Origin: an uncultured bacterium
Lineage (GTDB): Bacteria; Bacillota; Clostridia; Lachnospirales; Lachnospiraceae
Length of the DNA stretch: 64,000 bases
Assembly: GCA_948467735.1 (NCBI GenBank)
Contig: CAOKFN010000009.1
Span: 1 to 64,000 of the forward strand
Reading direction: 5' to 3'
The notes below the pieces were generated by a model. That model saw only the letters and a list, made by a program, of their open reading frames with translations, did no database searches and was not told the origin of the DNA. Shown here piece by piece: positions 15,719-24,336 of this stretch. A program made the position numbers and the translations under genes. Numbering within the stretch: position 1 is the first letter of the stretch; each line of letters begins with the position of its first letter.

Positions 15719-16755
15719 GGTTCAAAGAAATTACAATTTGTCTGGATATGTACGGCTGTCCCAATCGCTGCAGGCATTGTTGGCTGGGCGTAACCCCCAA
15801 CGGCCATATGCCGGTCTCGGAAATAGAAGCGGCGGCGGATGGGTTCAGGCCTTTTGCGGAGGGCGTGCAGGTTTACGATTGGTATCGGGAGCCGGATTTC
15901 AGGGATAATTATCGGGAGCTTTATGGGCTTTGCAATCGGTTTTCTCACAGGCCCATAGAACATTTTGAATTGGTCAGCTTTTGGAGGCTTGTCCGCGATA
16001 AAGAGTATGTGGAATGGCTTGTTTCCCTCGGGTTAAAAAAAGCCCAGCTGACGATTTTCGGCGGGGAGGAAACTACGGATCATTATATCGGAAGAAAGGG
16101 CGCGTATTCGGAAATACTGGAAGCGATTGAGATTCTCATGAAAAACAAGATTTCGCCGAGAATCCAAACTTTTATCAATCAAGAAAATATTGGGGAGCTG
16201 GAACATATTGAAAATCTTATCAGGGGTCTTGATTATGAGAATCGCTGCAGGTCCTTTGGGGGCGAGTTTTCCTTTTTTCTGCATCAAGGCTCCTGCGACG
16301 GGGAAAATGAGAAACTGTATGACGTCAGGGTGACGCCCGACGACTTGGTTAAGATACCGCCGCTGCTGGAAGCATATACGCTTAAGCATTTTGGGAAACA
16401 TAATATTATGGAGGTGTTTGGGGAGACGGAAGGTTCGCTTTATGAAAAACTCATCGGGGACGCTTCTACGTCAAGCTATGTAAGCTCCAGCCCTGTTTTT
16501 TTCGTGGACAAAGATTATAACGTATATCCTAACATTTCCGCGCCCGCGCCCCACTGGCGTCTGGGCAATTTGAAACAGGACGGAGCGGGGACGGTGCTTG
16601 AAAATTATGTGGAGAGCAATAGCGCCGCGCAGCATGCGCGGATGACGGTTCCGCTCTGGGAGATTGTGAAGGCGCAGGGCAGCAGGACGGGAAGGAGGCT
16701 GTTTGGCAGGGACGATTATATTGAATTCCTGCTCAACCGATATTGCAGGCAATAG
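15715..16755 (+). CDS. Radical SAM protein
   Basis: A 346-residue enzyme with an N-terminal [4Fe-4S]/SAM motif CPNRCRHC (Cys15, Cys19, Cys22; the CxxxCxxC spacing). A GGE-like motif FGGEETTDHYIG (about residue 116) binds SAM. There is no obvious SPASM cysteine cluster at the C-terminus. The product is unknown. It overlaps the upstream kinase-like gene by 4 bp and no precursor peptide is nearby, so a peptide-modifying role is not supported; modification of a sugar or aminoglycoside-like compound handled by the kinase is a possible alternative. The gap to the next gene (about 100 bp) contains no clear terminator. Confidence 0.85.
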   Translation: MRFKEITICLDMYGCPNRCRHCWLGVTPNGHMPVSEIEAAADGFRPFAEGVQVYDWYREPDFRDNYRELYGLCNRFSHRPIEHFELVSFWRLVRDKEYVEWLVSLGLKKAQLTIFGGEETTDHYIGRKGAYSEILEAIEILMKNKISPRIQTFINQENIGELEHIENLIRGLDYENRCRSFGGEFSFFLHQGSCDGENEKLYDVRVTPDDLVKIPPLLEAYTLKHFGKHNIMEVFGETEGSLYEKLIGDASTSSYVSSSPVFFVDKDYNVYPNISAPAPHWRLGNLKQDGAGTVLENYVESNSAAQHARMTVPLWEIVKAQGSRTGRRLFGRDDYIEFLLNRYCRQ

Positions 16756-16857
16756 GCATCCGCCTGCCGCCGTCCGGCGTTTGCTGTAAATTCAGCGGGA
16801 CGGTTTTGGGCGGGAACGGAGATAGGATAGATTGGGCAGAACGGAAGGAGGGGCAGG

Positions 16858-17823
16858 ATGAAGTGGAAGGGCCGGATTTTGACAAGTTTGAAAATTGCGG
16901 GCGCATCAGCCGCATCCATTGCCATAGCGGGGGAGCTTGGCCTTTCCTATTCCGCCTCCGCAGGCATCATTACGGTGCTCAGCATCGGAAATACCAAGCG
17001 GGAAACCTTCAGAAGCGCCGCAAACAGGGGGCTGGCGTTCCTCTGTGCATTGGCGCTGGGAGCGGCCTGCTTTGGGGCGGCAGGCTATACGCTCTGGGCC
17101 TTCGCGGCATATCTGTTCATGTTTGCCATGCTGTGCCTGTGTATGGGCTGGCGGGAGGCCATTGCCATGGATTCCGTGCTGATTACCCATTTCCTCACGG
17201 AGCGCAGCATGGGGCCTCAAATGCTTGTAAATGAAATGCTGCTGTTTTTGATTGGGACGGGAATGGGGATTCTGGTGAATCTGCACCTGCACAAAAAAGA
17301 TGCGGAATTTGCAAGGCTGGCGGAGGAGGCCGACGGGCAGATCAAGGGAATTTTGAGGAGAATGTCCCAATGGCTTCTTAAGGAGGATCGGAGCGAGTAT
17401 GGGCCGGAATGTTTTGAGAGGCTGGAACAAGCGTTGACGGCGGCAAAGCTCTGTGCGGCTGAAAATTACAACAATGCGATTTTTGACAGGAATACCTATG
17501 AACTTGACTATATGAAAATGCGCGAGAGGCAGAGCGTTATTCTGCGGGAGATTTATCAGAATATCAAAAGCATAGAGCGGCTGCCGGAGCAGGCGAAACA
17601 GGCCGCGGCGCTGCTTGGGCGGATAGAGCAGGATTATCACAGGGATAACACGTCGGCCGGACTGCTGGGGGAATTGGATGCGCTGCTGGGAAAAATGAAG
17701 GAGCAGAAGCTGCCGGAAAGCAGAGAAGAATTCGAGGCAAGGGCCATTCTTTTTTATATTTTGATGCAGATTGGGAATCTGCTGGAGGTGAAGCGGGATT
17801 TTATGGAGGAAAGGCTTTCATAG
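16858..17823 (+). CDS. Aromatic acid exporter family (ArAE) membrane protein
   Basis: A 321-residue membrane protein. The N-terminal half contains about four to five hydrophobic segments (for example ILTSLKIAGASAASIAIAG, LAFLCALALGAACFGAAGY, LWAFAAYLFMFAMLCLCMG, MLLFLIGTGMGILVNLHLH). The C-terminal half (about 160 residues) is a soluble helical region. This is the layout of the FUSC/ArAE_1 (PF06081/DUF939) family, thought to export aromatic acids or related compounds. GTLSIGNTKRETF-like residues after the first helices are typical. Ribosome site GGAGG precedes the ATG. Substrate unknown. Confidence 0.8.
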   Translation: MKWKGRILTSLKIAGASAASIAIAGELGLSYSASAGIITVLSIGNTKRETFRSAANRGLAFLCALALGAACFGAAGYTLWAFAAYLFMFAMLCLCMGWREAIAMDSVLITHFLTERSMGPQMLVNEMLLFLIGTGMGILVNLHLHKKDAEFARLAEEADGQIKGILRRMSQWLLKEDRSEYGPECFERLEQALTAAKLCAAENYNNAIFDRNTYELDYMKMRERQSVILREIYQNIKSIERLPEQAKQAAALLGRIEQDYHRDNTSAGLLGELDALLGKMKEQKLPESREEFEARAILFYILMQIGNLLEVKRDFMEERLS

Positions 17824-17885
17824 GTACTGCCGCGCCTGCGAAGTTAGTAAACTGAAAAAATGGGGAAAATCAAATGCTTTCGGGA

Positions 17886-17914
17886 TTGAAACTATGTTCT
17901 GTTAATGCTATAAT
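17886..17914 (+). promoter_or_regulatory. Promoter upstream of the Spx/ArsC-like gene
   Basis: -35 TTGAAA (17886-17891), 17-bp spacer, -10 TATAAT (17909-17914), about 185 bp before the start at 18098. The 274-bp gap otherwise contains no convincing gene. Confidence 0.75.
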
Positions 17915-18097
17915 GCTGATTATGTGCTTGTCCTGCGGGGGAGGAAAACGAATCTGCCCAAGGCGTGAAAGAAGCTTGGGATGGAGGAGGAACGTTTCTG
18001 CAGCGGAGGAGCAGGCGGATGCAGGATGGAAAGATAGGATGGACATAGGACAGAAGTATAGGATTGAAATATTGGATAGGGAGAGAGGGAGGTAACA

Positions 18098-18448
18098 ATG
18101 CAGTTCATACAGTATCAGAAATGCAGCACCTGCAAAAAGGCGGCAAGCTGGCTGAAGGAGCATGGGATATCCTATGAGGACAGGCCCATCAAGGAACAGA
18201 ATCCGACCAAGGAGGAGCTGGCGGCATGGCAGAAGAAGAGCGGTCTGCCGTTGAAGCGTTTTTTTAATACCAGCGGAAATCTCTATAAGGAGCTTAAGCT
18301 GAAGGACAAACTGCCGCAGATGCCGGAGGAGGAGCAGCTGGCGCTTTTATCTTCGGACGGTATGCTGGTAAAGCGGCCGCTTTTTGTCGCGGAAGAGTTT
18401 GTGCTGGTTGGCTTTCGGGAAAAGGAATGGGAGGAAAGGTTATTATGA
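18098..18448 (+). CDS. Spx/ArsC-like thioredoxin-fold protein
   Basis: A 116-residue protein of the arsenate reductase/Spx/YffB family. The N-terminal active site CSTCKKA is a CxxC (Cys10, Cys13), followed by KAASWLKEHGISYEDRPIK, and the C-terminal half has MLVKRPLFV, the usual family sequence. Reductase-like members and Spx-like regulators share these features; without the Spx C-terminal RNA-polymerase-contact residues recognisable here, either is possible. The ribosome site AGGGAGG precedes the ATG. Its stop overlaps the next gene's start by 4 bp (ATGA), so the two are translationally coupled. Confidence 0.85.
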   Translation: MQFIQYQKCSTCKKAASWLKEHGISYEDRPIKEQNPTKEELAAWQKKSGLPLKRFFNTSGNLYKELKLKDKLPQMPEEEQLALLSSDGMLVKRPLFVAEEFVLVGFREKEWEERLL

Positions 18449-19938
18449 GGAGTGAAAGAATGGAAGCGCCGTCTGGGGCGATTGACGGGCGGCAGCTTCA
18501 AGGGGCGGCGCCTCGCAGGGCGAAGCATTGCCCGAAGAGATATGGACATGGGAAAATTTCCGCACTGCTGCTGGGGCTTTCCATGATTTTTGCGGTTTCC
18601 TGCGGGGATTCCGGAAATAATCCTAAGAATCAGCAGGACGAAGCGCCGACGTTTGCGGAAGTGCATGATGCTTTTGAGACAAAACTGGCAAGGAAGGATC
18701 ATGACAACGACCCGATTCCAGAACCGCCGGAAGGGGCGTTCGATTTGGTGTACTATCCCTCTAAGGTGGGAAATTTGGCGGCTTATGTGTCCAGCGACCC
18801 GGGGGACGGAGAGAAGCATCCCTTGATAATATGGGTGGTGGGAGGCTGGGGGAACGGTATTTCGGAATTCCCGTGGTATTATCCCGAGTGGGACGACGAC
18901 CAGACCGGTTCCGCCTACTGGCAGGCAGGAGTACTCACCATGTATCCTTCTTTCCGGGGCGGCAGCGGGAATCCGGGCTATTATGAGACGCTTTTCGGCG
19001 AGGTGGACGATATTTCATCCGCTTATGATTATGCGGCTTCCCTGCCATATGTGGATCCGGACCGCATTTATCTGGGCGGACACAGCACGGGAGGAACCAG
19101 AGCGCTTCTGGCGGCGGAGTATACCGATAAGTTCCGGGCGGTATTTTGTTTTGGCGCTGTGGATGAGATAAAATATCATAACAACAGTCAGTTTACTTTT
19201 GATACCGACGTCAAAGCGGAATATGCCATACGTTCTCCGATTCACTGGCTGAAGGATGTGAAAACGCCAACCTTCCTTTTTGAAGGCAGCGGGGGCAATG
19301 CCGCCAGTCTGAATAATATTCAAAATACTTCGGAAAACGAGAATATTCACTGCTATCTCCTTCAGGGAGAGGATCATTTTTCCGTGCTGGCGCCGCTTAC
19401 TCGGCTGACGGCGCAGAAGATTCTGGGAGATACGGGGGCGAAGCCCAATATTTCCATTACGCAGGCGGAAGTGGAAGAAGCCATGAAAATGGAGCCGGAG
19501 ATTCCGCTGCCTGTGATGGTTCCGTTTTCCTTGGGAGAATGGGTGAGCTTTTCTTATCCGTTTTTGTGGGAGGTAGAGGATACCTCTACGGAGGATGTAT
19601 TTGAGCTTATGATAGCGGCGCCCTACGAAGATGACAATGTGTGGGACGCGTCCATGATGTTTGTCAATCTCTATGAGGCGGAGGGAGACGGGCTGAAGGC
19701 GGCGGCGGAAAGAATGAGGGGCGCGGGGTATGACGTTTCGGAGTCCGCCGTGGGAGGTCAGCCCGCGCTGGAGGTTCGCACCTCGACACAGACCGACGGC
19801 GGTATTTACAAAAATCTTTTTGTGGTGGTGGAAAAGGGAGAGCTTCAGTTCACATTTGACTTTGTCATTCATGAAAGCTATGGGGACGATGCGGAGCCGC
19901 TGTTCCGCGCTATTATTGACAGTATCACGTTTGAGTGA
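18445..19938 (+). CDS. Lipoprotein alpha/beta-hydrolase (prolyl-oligopeptidase-like)
   Basis: A 497-residue exported lipoprotein. A long basic start is followed by a hydrophobic stretch ending in a lipobox (LLLGLSMIFAVSC, Cys about 53). The hydrolase domain shows HPLIIWVVGG, YPSFRGGSGNPGYYETLFGE, GHSTGGTRALLAA (nucleophile Ser near 214) and LLQGEDHFSV (candidate catalytic His). This is the layout of the prolyl-oligopeptidase/acetylesterase families. The C-terminal domain (from about 350) is a separate region seen in surface proteins. Ester or peptide bonds are the likely target. The start at 18445 overlaps the preceding stop; a second ATG at 18460 is an alternative. Confidence 0.8.
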   Translation: MRSERMEAPSGAIDGRQLQGAAPRRAKHCPKRYGHGKISALLLGLSMIFAVSCGDSGNNPKNQQDEAPTFAEVHDAFETKLARKDHDNDPIPEPPEGAFDLVYYPSKVGNLAAYVSSDPGDGEKHPLIIWVVGGWGNGISEFPWYYPEWDDDQTGSAYWQAGVLTMYPSFRGGSGNPGYYETLFGEVDDISSAYDYAASLPYVDPDRIYLGGHSTGGTRALLAAEYTDKFRAVFCFGAVDEIKYHNNSQFTFDTDVKAEYAIRSPIHWLKDVKTPTFLFEGSGGNAASLNNIQNTSENENIHCYLLQGEDHFSVLAPLTRLTAQKILGDTGAKPNISITQAEVEEAMKMEPEIPLPVMVPFSLGEWVSFSYPFLWEVEDTSTEDVFELMIAAPYEDDNVWDASMMFVNLYEAEGDGLKAAAERMRGAGYDVSESAVGGQPALEVRTSTQTDGGIYKNLFVVVEKGELQFTFDFVIHESYGDDAEPLFRAIIDSITFE

Positions 19939-20000
19939 CGCGGGAGGAAAGGCGGGCGCCGGGTTCGGAAGAATATTATAACAGGTATGGAAGAGGGAGT

Positions 20001-20034
20001 AATAAAGGGCGCTGTGCATATGGCGCCCTTTATT
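20001..20034. terminator. Perfect 12-bp inverted repeat between the hydrolase and pectate-lyase genes
   Basis: Arms AATAAAGGGCGC (20001-20012) and GCGCCCTTTATT (20023-20034) around a 10-nt loop. The CG-rich stem and AT tails fit a bidirectional terminator. The T tract is short. The gap 19939-20257 otherwise shows no gene. Confidence 0.55.
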
Positions 20035-20257
20035 GCCACAGGGTTAAATCCCGTCCCTTGGGGCGCTTCAATTTTGATGCCCGCCGCCTGCAGGGTGCTT
20101 TGATTGCAGAGGCATTATAGAGACTAAATATATGCGGAGAGCACGCCGGAGGCAATAGAAGAAAATGCGCCGGAAATTGGGGAGCGCATCGTGCATTTTG
20201 GGGAAAACAGCTTTTAAACATGCCTTAGAAGGAGAACATGAAGGAAGGACATGCAGA

Positions 20258-23200
20258 ATGGAATTTAAGATGGAATATGAAATGGAATATAAAATGAAAT
20301 CTGACATAACACAGGAAATAAACGATAAGATAAACGTTCGTAAGCGTAACATATACAATAAACATCATTTACATACCGTACACAATTTACATGATAAATA
20401 CAATGGACACAGGAAACGCAGCTGTCGGCTGTCGGCTTTGTCGCTGTCGGCGGTTCTGTTTTTGGGCGGGTTTGGCGCCTTCGGCCCCGTGGACAGAGTC
20501 CATGCCTCGCAGCCGTCGGCAGGGGCGGCGGAGTCAGTCCAATTCCCGGACGGCAGCATCCCGGCCTTCCCGGGCGCGGAAGGGGGCGGTATGTACGCCA
20601 CCGGGGGCAGGGGCGGCGACGTATATGTGGTGCGGAATCTGAATGACAGCGGCGAAGGCTCCCTTCGGCATGGAATCAACACCGCCCCGGAATCCGGCCG
20701 CATCATCGTCTTCGACGTGGGCGGAACCATTCATCTGGAATCTCCCTTATCTTTCAAAAATAAATCCAATATCACCATCGCCGGACAGACGGCGCCGGGG
20801 GACGGCGTCACCATAGCCGGTTATGACACCAATATCAGCAACAGCAAAAATATTATCATCCGTTTTATGCGTTTCCGGGTGGGCACGGAGAATCTGCTCA
20901 AGGGAGGGGATTCCATGGACGCGCTGTGGGGCAGGGATAACGATACCTTTATCATCGATCACTGTTCTTTCAGCTGGAATACGGACGAAACCCTCTCCAC
21001 TTATCGGGGGAAGAACGGAACCGTCCAGTGGTGCATCATATCCGAAAGCCTGACGGTTTCGGGACATTCCAAGGGCAGGCATGGCTACGGAGGCATTTTC
21101 GGGGGAAATAATACGGTATTCCAATATAACCTGCTGGCGGATCACACCTCCAGAAATCCCCGTATCGGGGGAGGTTCCATGACGGATCCGACTTCGGAGA
21201 GGAGCTTTGCCACGCTTCAGGTGAGCAATAACGTGCTGTACAATCACGGATATCTGCCCTGCTACGGCGGGGGCTTCGCCTACACCAATTATATCAATAA
21301 TTATGTACAGGGAGGTCCGGGGACAAGGGAATCCCTCAAGGATATTTTAATCTATGTGGGGGAGAAAAATAAAACGGGCGGATTTTATGTGAATGGCAAT
21401 ATTCTGGCGGGCAATGAGAGGATTACCAATGACAACAGGGCCGGAATCAAGGAGGACGCTCCCGATTATGTCAGCGCCGAGCCGTATGCGCCCACGGAGG
21501 ACGCGGCAAATCCAAAGGCCTTCGACGTGACGCTGGTCAGCGCGGCGGACTGTTATGAGCCTGTTTTAAACGGCGCGGGAGCGACCTTTCCTCTGCGCGA
21601 CGCGGTGGATGCAAGGGTTGTGGCGCAGGTGAGGAGCAATACCGGATTCTATATCAACACGCCGGACGAGGTGGGAGGGTATCCCGCGAGAGTGGTGACG
21701 GCGGCGGACATAGGACGGACCGATACGGACGGCGACGGAATTCCTGACGCGTGGGAGATTTCGCATGGCTTGAATCCGCAGGATGCGGGGGACAGCAGGC
21801 TGCCTGCCTCCTTGGACGCGGGCAGTCCCAATTACGGATATGCATGGATTGAGGTGTACTGCAGTGAGCTGGTTTCGGAGGTAGTGAAATCCGGCTGCCT
21901 TGCGCCGAATCCGGAGGTCGGCATCGATTTGGAGAATAACACATTGATTGACGAGGGGGAGGACGTGACCGTAACCGCCGAGGCTTTCGCAAAGAACGGC
22001 GGCTCTATTGCAAGGGTGGAATTTTTTAACGGAGATCAGGTGGTCGGCGCGGCTGACAAGGCCCCTTACAGTTATACATATACGGGTTTGAAGGACGGCA
22101 CATACAATATTTCCGTCAGGGCTTATGACAATGAGGGCAATGCGACGCAGAGCAATACCTCCAAGCTGCATGTGAATTCCACGGCGGGTACGGGGGATTG
22201 GACAGGTAAGGACGTGGGGCGTCCCGGCGTGGCGGGCACGGCGTCCCTCACGGACGGGGTGCTCACGGTGAAAGGCGCGGGAAAGCTGGGCAGGAGCGAG
22301 GGAAGCGTGGAAGGAAGCCCTCTGAACAATGCCGCCTCAGATGATTTTCAGTTTGTCTATCAGAAGATGGAAGGGGACGGGGAGCTGACTGCGAAGCTGG
22401 ATTCCTATCTTGCGGTGGACTGTCATACCTTTAACGGTTTGATGTTTCGGGAGTCCTTGGAGGAGGACGCGGCTGCAGCCGCGCTGGGACTGACTTTGAC
22501 GAAGATTTGGGATGGCAATATCACCACATGGACGGCCTTCATGGTCAAGAGAACCGCCGCAGGGGGAAATATGTCCACAATCGGTTCCAGCATCGACAGC
22601 TACGCTTCCGCGTTAAAGGCGGATATTCCGGTGGTCTCCAATCTGGGCTTTAAATCGGGGGATACCTTTCGGGGAATATGGCTGAAGCTGAATCGAAACG
22701 GGGATGTGTTTACCGGTTCCATATCAAACGACGGCCAGACATGGAAACCCGTGGGAGAGGTGACGGTGAAGATGCCGGAGACGGTGTATGTGGGCTTTGC
22801 GGTGGAGGCGGGAAAGGCGGCAAATTTGCTGGAAAATTATGCCACGGCCCAATTTTCCAATATTGCGCTGTACACGGACTTTAGAAGCATTGCTTATGAA
22901 TTGGAAGACGTGGAGTATACGGGGGCGGATCAGTTTGCTTCCGGGGAGGATATTTCCGTCACCCTTTCTCCGGCCAAGGGATATCTGCTGCCTGAAACCG
23001 TGGAAGTCCTTGTGGGCGGCAGGGCGGCGGAGGTCTCTTACGACAGGGAAAAGGGTGTGATTGCCTTGAAAAATCCTGCCGAGGACGTGGTGATTCGGGC
23101 ACGGGGGATAAAGCGTACCGTTGTACCCGTCATCTGTGAGGAGGTGGATCCGGAAAATCTGCTGACCGTACAGGCGGAGGACGGCAGGCTGATTTTGGCC

Positions 23201-24022
23201 CAGAATGCTCAGGAGGGCTCCACTTCTACGGGAGTTCCCGGCGGCGATTATCAGGAGGCGGAGAATGAGAGCTGGATTCTGTTTCCGGAGGTTGACAGGC
23301 CCCATAAGATGTCCCTGAAACTGACGGTGTCCAAGGTTCTGGATGCGGGCGGGCATGACAATACGGGGGTGTTCGTGGGCGCGTTCGATGTGAGCGAGGG
23401 CAGGCAGGCGTTTTGCGCGCTGGGCTTTCGGCCCTGTGCGAAAGCCGGGGAAGCCGTATCCAAGTTCTGGACGAAAACGGATAAGACCGGAAACGGCGGA
23501 ATAAAGCGGGCGCTTGAGATGAACATGGTCTATTCGGTGGAATTTTCCTATGACGAAAAGGGGCAGTATGCGGTGTCTTGGGAGTCAGAGAGCGGCAGCA
23601 AGGGCTCCGAGACCTTCAAGGCAGGCGAGAGCTATTTAAAGAACGGGGATATTGTCCGTTACGGTATCGGGCTGATTGGCGCAGAGGCGGTAATAACGGA
23701 TTTAAAATTCATGGACTATGAGGATAATGTGTTATATGATCAGAACGCGGCGCAAACCTTGGAGGCGATGGTTAAGGTCCAAGGGGAAGACGGCGGGCAG
23801 GGTACGGGCGCTTTGGGGGAGGATGACGGGAAGGATAAGAACGGAGAGGAAGGTGAGAATGAGGCAGGTAGTGAGGATGGGGAAGAGAACGGAAGCGGCG
23901 GCAGTGAGAACGGAAGCTGGAAGCTTGTCGCAATCGTGACGGGCGCTTTGCTGGCTGTCATTGGGGCGGGGATATGGATATATTTGTATCCGCGAGGCAA
24001 AGGCGGAACAAAGGCGGAGTAG
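20258..24022 (+). CDS. Secreted multidomain pectate-lyase-like protein (PL1-type beta-helix)
   Basis: A 1254-residue cell-surface protein. An unusually long basic start precedes a signal peptide (RLSALSLSAVLFLGGFGAFG, about residue 80-105). A parallel beta-helix of pectate-lyase PL1 type follows: FPGAEGGGMYATGGRGGDVYVV, GRIIVFDVGGTIHL, ITIAGQTAPGDGVTIAG and IDHCSFSWNTDETLSTYRG. A linker (DGDGIPDAWEISHGLNP), a bacterial Ig-like domain (VEFFNGDQVVG) and a concanavalin-like region come next, then a C-terminal membrane anchor (VTGALLAVIGAGIWIYLYP). It would act on pectin or galacturonan outside the cell. The start at 20258 is chosen from ribosome site AAGGAAGG; longer in-frame starts exist. The next gene is a larger paralogue. 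Confidence 0.85.
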   Translation: MEFKMEYEMEYKMKSDITQEINDKINVRKRNIYNKHHLHTVHNLHDKYNGHRKRSCRLSALSLSAVLFLGGFGAFGPVDRVHASQPSAGAAESVQFPDGSIPAFPGAEGGGMYATGGRGGDVYVVRNLNDSGEGSLRHGINTAPESGRIIVFDVGGTIHLESPLSFKNKSNITIAGQTAPGDGVTIAGYDTNISNSKNIIIRFMRFRVGTENLLKGGDSMDALWGRDNDTFIIDHCSFSWNTDETLSTYRGKNGTVQWCIISESLTVSGHSKGRHGYGGIFGGNNTVFQYNLLADHTSRNPRIGGGSMTDPTSERSFATLQVSNNVLYNHGYLPCYGGGFAYTNYINNYVQGGPGTRESLKDILIYVGEKNKTGGFYVNGNILAGNERITNDNRAGIKEDAPDYVSAEPYAPTEDAANPKAFDVTLVSAADCYEPVLNGAGATFPLRDAVDARVVAQVRSNTGFYINTPDEVGGYPARVVTAADIGRTDTDGDGIPDAWEISHGLNPQDAGDSRLPASLDAGSPNYGYAWIEVYCSELVSEVVKSGCLAPNPEVGIDLENNTLIDEGEDVTVTAEAFAKNGGSIARVEFFNGDQVVGAADKAPYSYTYTGLKDGTYNISVRAYDNEGNATQSNTSKLHVNSTAGTGDWTGKDVGRPGVAGTASLTDGVLTVKGAGKLGRSEGSVEGSPLNNAASDDFQFVYQKMEGDGELTAKLDSYLAVDCHTFNGLMFRESLEEDAAAAALGLTLTKIWDGNITTWTAFMVKRTAAGGNMSTIGSSIDSYASALKADIPVVSNLGFKSGDTFRGIWLKLNRNGDVFTGSISNDGQTWKPVGEVTVKMPETVYVGFAVEAGKAANLLENYATAQFSNIALYTDFRSIAYELEDVEYTGADQFASGEDISVTLSPAKGYLLPETVEVLVGGRAAEVSYDREKGVIALKNPAEDVVIRARGIKRTVVPVICEEVDPENLLTVQAEDGRLILAQNAQEGSTSTGVPGGDYQEAENESWILFPEVDRPHKMSLKLTVSKVLDAGGHDNTGVFVGAFDVSEGRQAFCALGFRPCAKAGEAVSKFWTKTDKTGNGGIKRALEMNMVYSVEFSYDEKGQYAVSWESESGSKGSETFKAGESYLKNGDIVRYGIGLIGAEAVITDLKFMDYEDNVLYDQNAAQTLEAMVKVQGEDGGQGTGALGEDDGKDKNGEEGENEAGSEDGEENGSGGSENGSWKLVAIVTGALLAVIGAGIWIYLYPRGKGGTKAE

Positions 24023-24110
24023 AACTATCATTTCAAAGGAGCCGGGCGCAGTTGAACGTAATAGTTTGGATATTTGTCCCAATGCGGCAGGCGGATTGTA
24101 TATGGTATTA

Positions 24111-24157
24111 AAAATCTCGCAGTTCTTATCGTTATTGTATAGGAACCGCGAGATTTT
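24111..24157 (+). terminator. Terminator after the first pectate-lyase gene
   Basis: Arms AAAATCTCGC-GTTC (24111-24125) and GAAC-GCGAGATTTT (24143-24157) with one mismatch and an 17-nt loop, followed by a T-rich stretch. It is symmetrical and could act in either direction. The 314-bp gap holds this and the next promoter. Confidence 0.65.
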
Positions 24158-24273
24158 GTATGATGGGGGTTTGATTTGCGAGATGTCTGTTTGTGATATT
24201 TATACTCGAAAAGGGAGAGAACAATTATTGCCAAGTTTGTCTATTTATTTGGTAAATTTTGCTCTTAATATGC

Positions 24274-24302
24274 TTGTATTATGATAATAAATATGCTATG
24301 AT
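24274..24302 (+). promoter_or_regulatory. Promoter for the second pectate-lyase gene
   Basis: -35 TTGTAT (24274-24279), 17-bp spacer, -10 TATGAT (24297-24302), 35 bp before the ATG at 24337. A strong AAGGAGG ribosome site follows. Confidence 0.7.
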
Positions 24303-24336
24303 GTGGATAATAAATCAATAAGGAGGGCTATACAAA

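Noticed and set aside
15715..16755. RiPP-maturation role for the radical SAM gene
   Set aside because: No short precursor ORF with a ribosome site, no SPASM cysteines and no peptidase were seen nearby.
19015..20019. 334-residue minus-strand ORF opposite the hydrolase
   Set aside because: It is a shadow of the lipoprotein hydrolase and has no recognisable domain or ribosome site.
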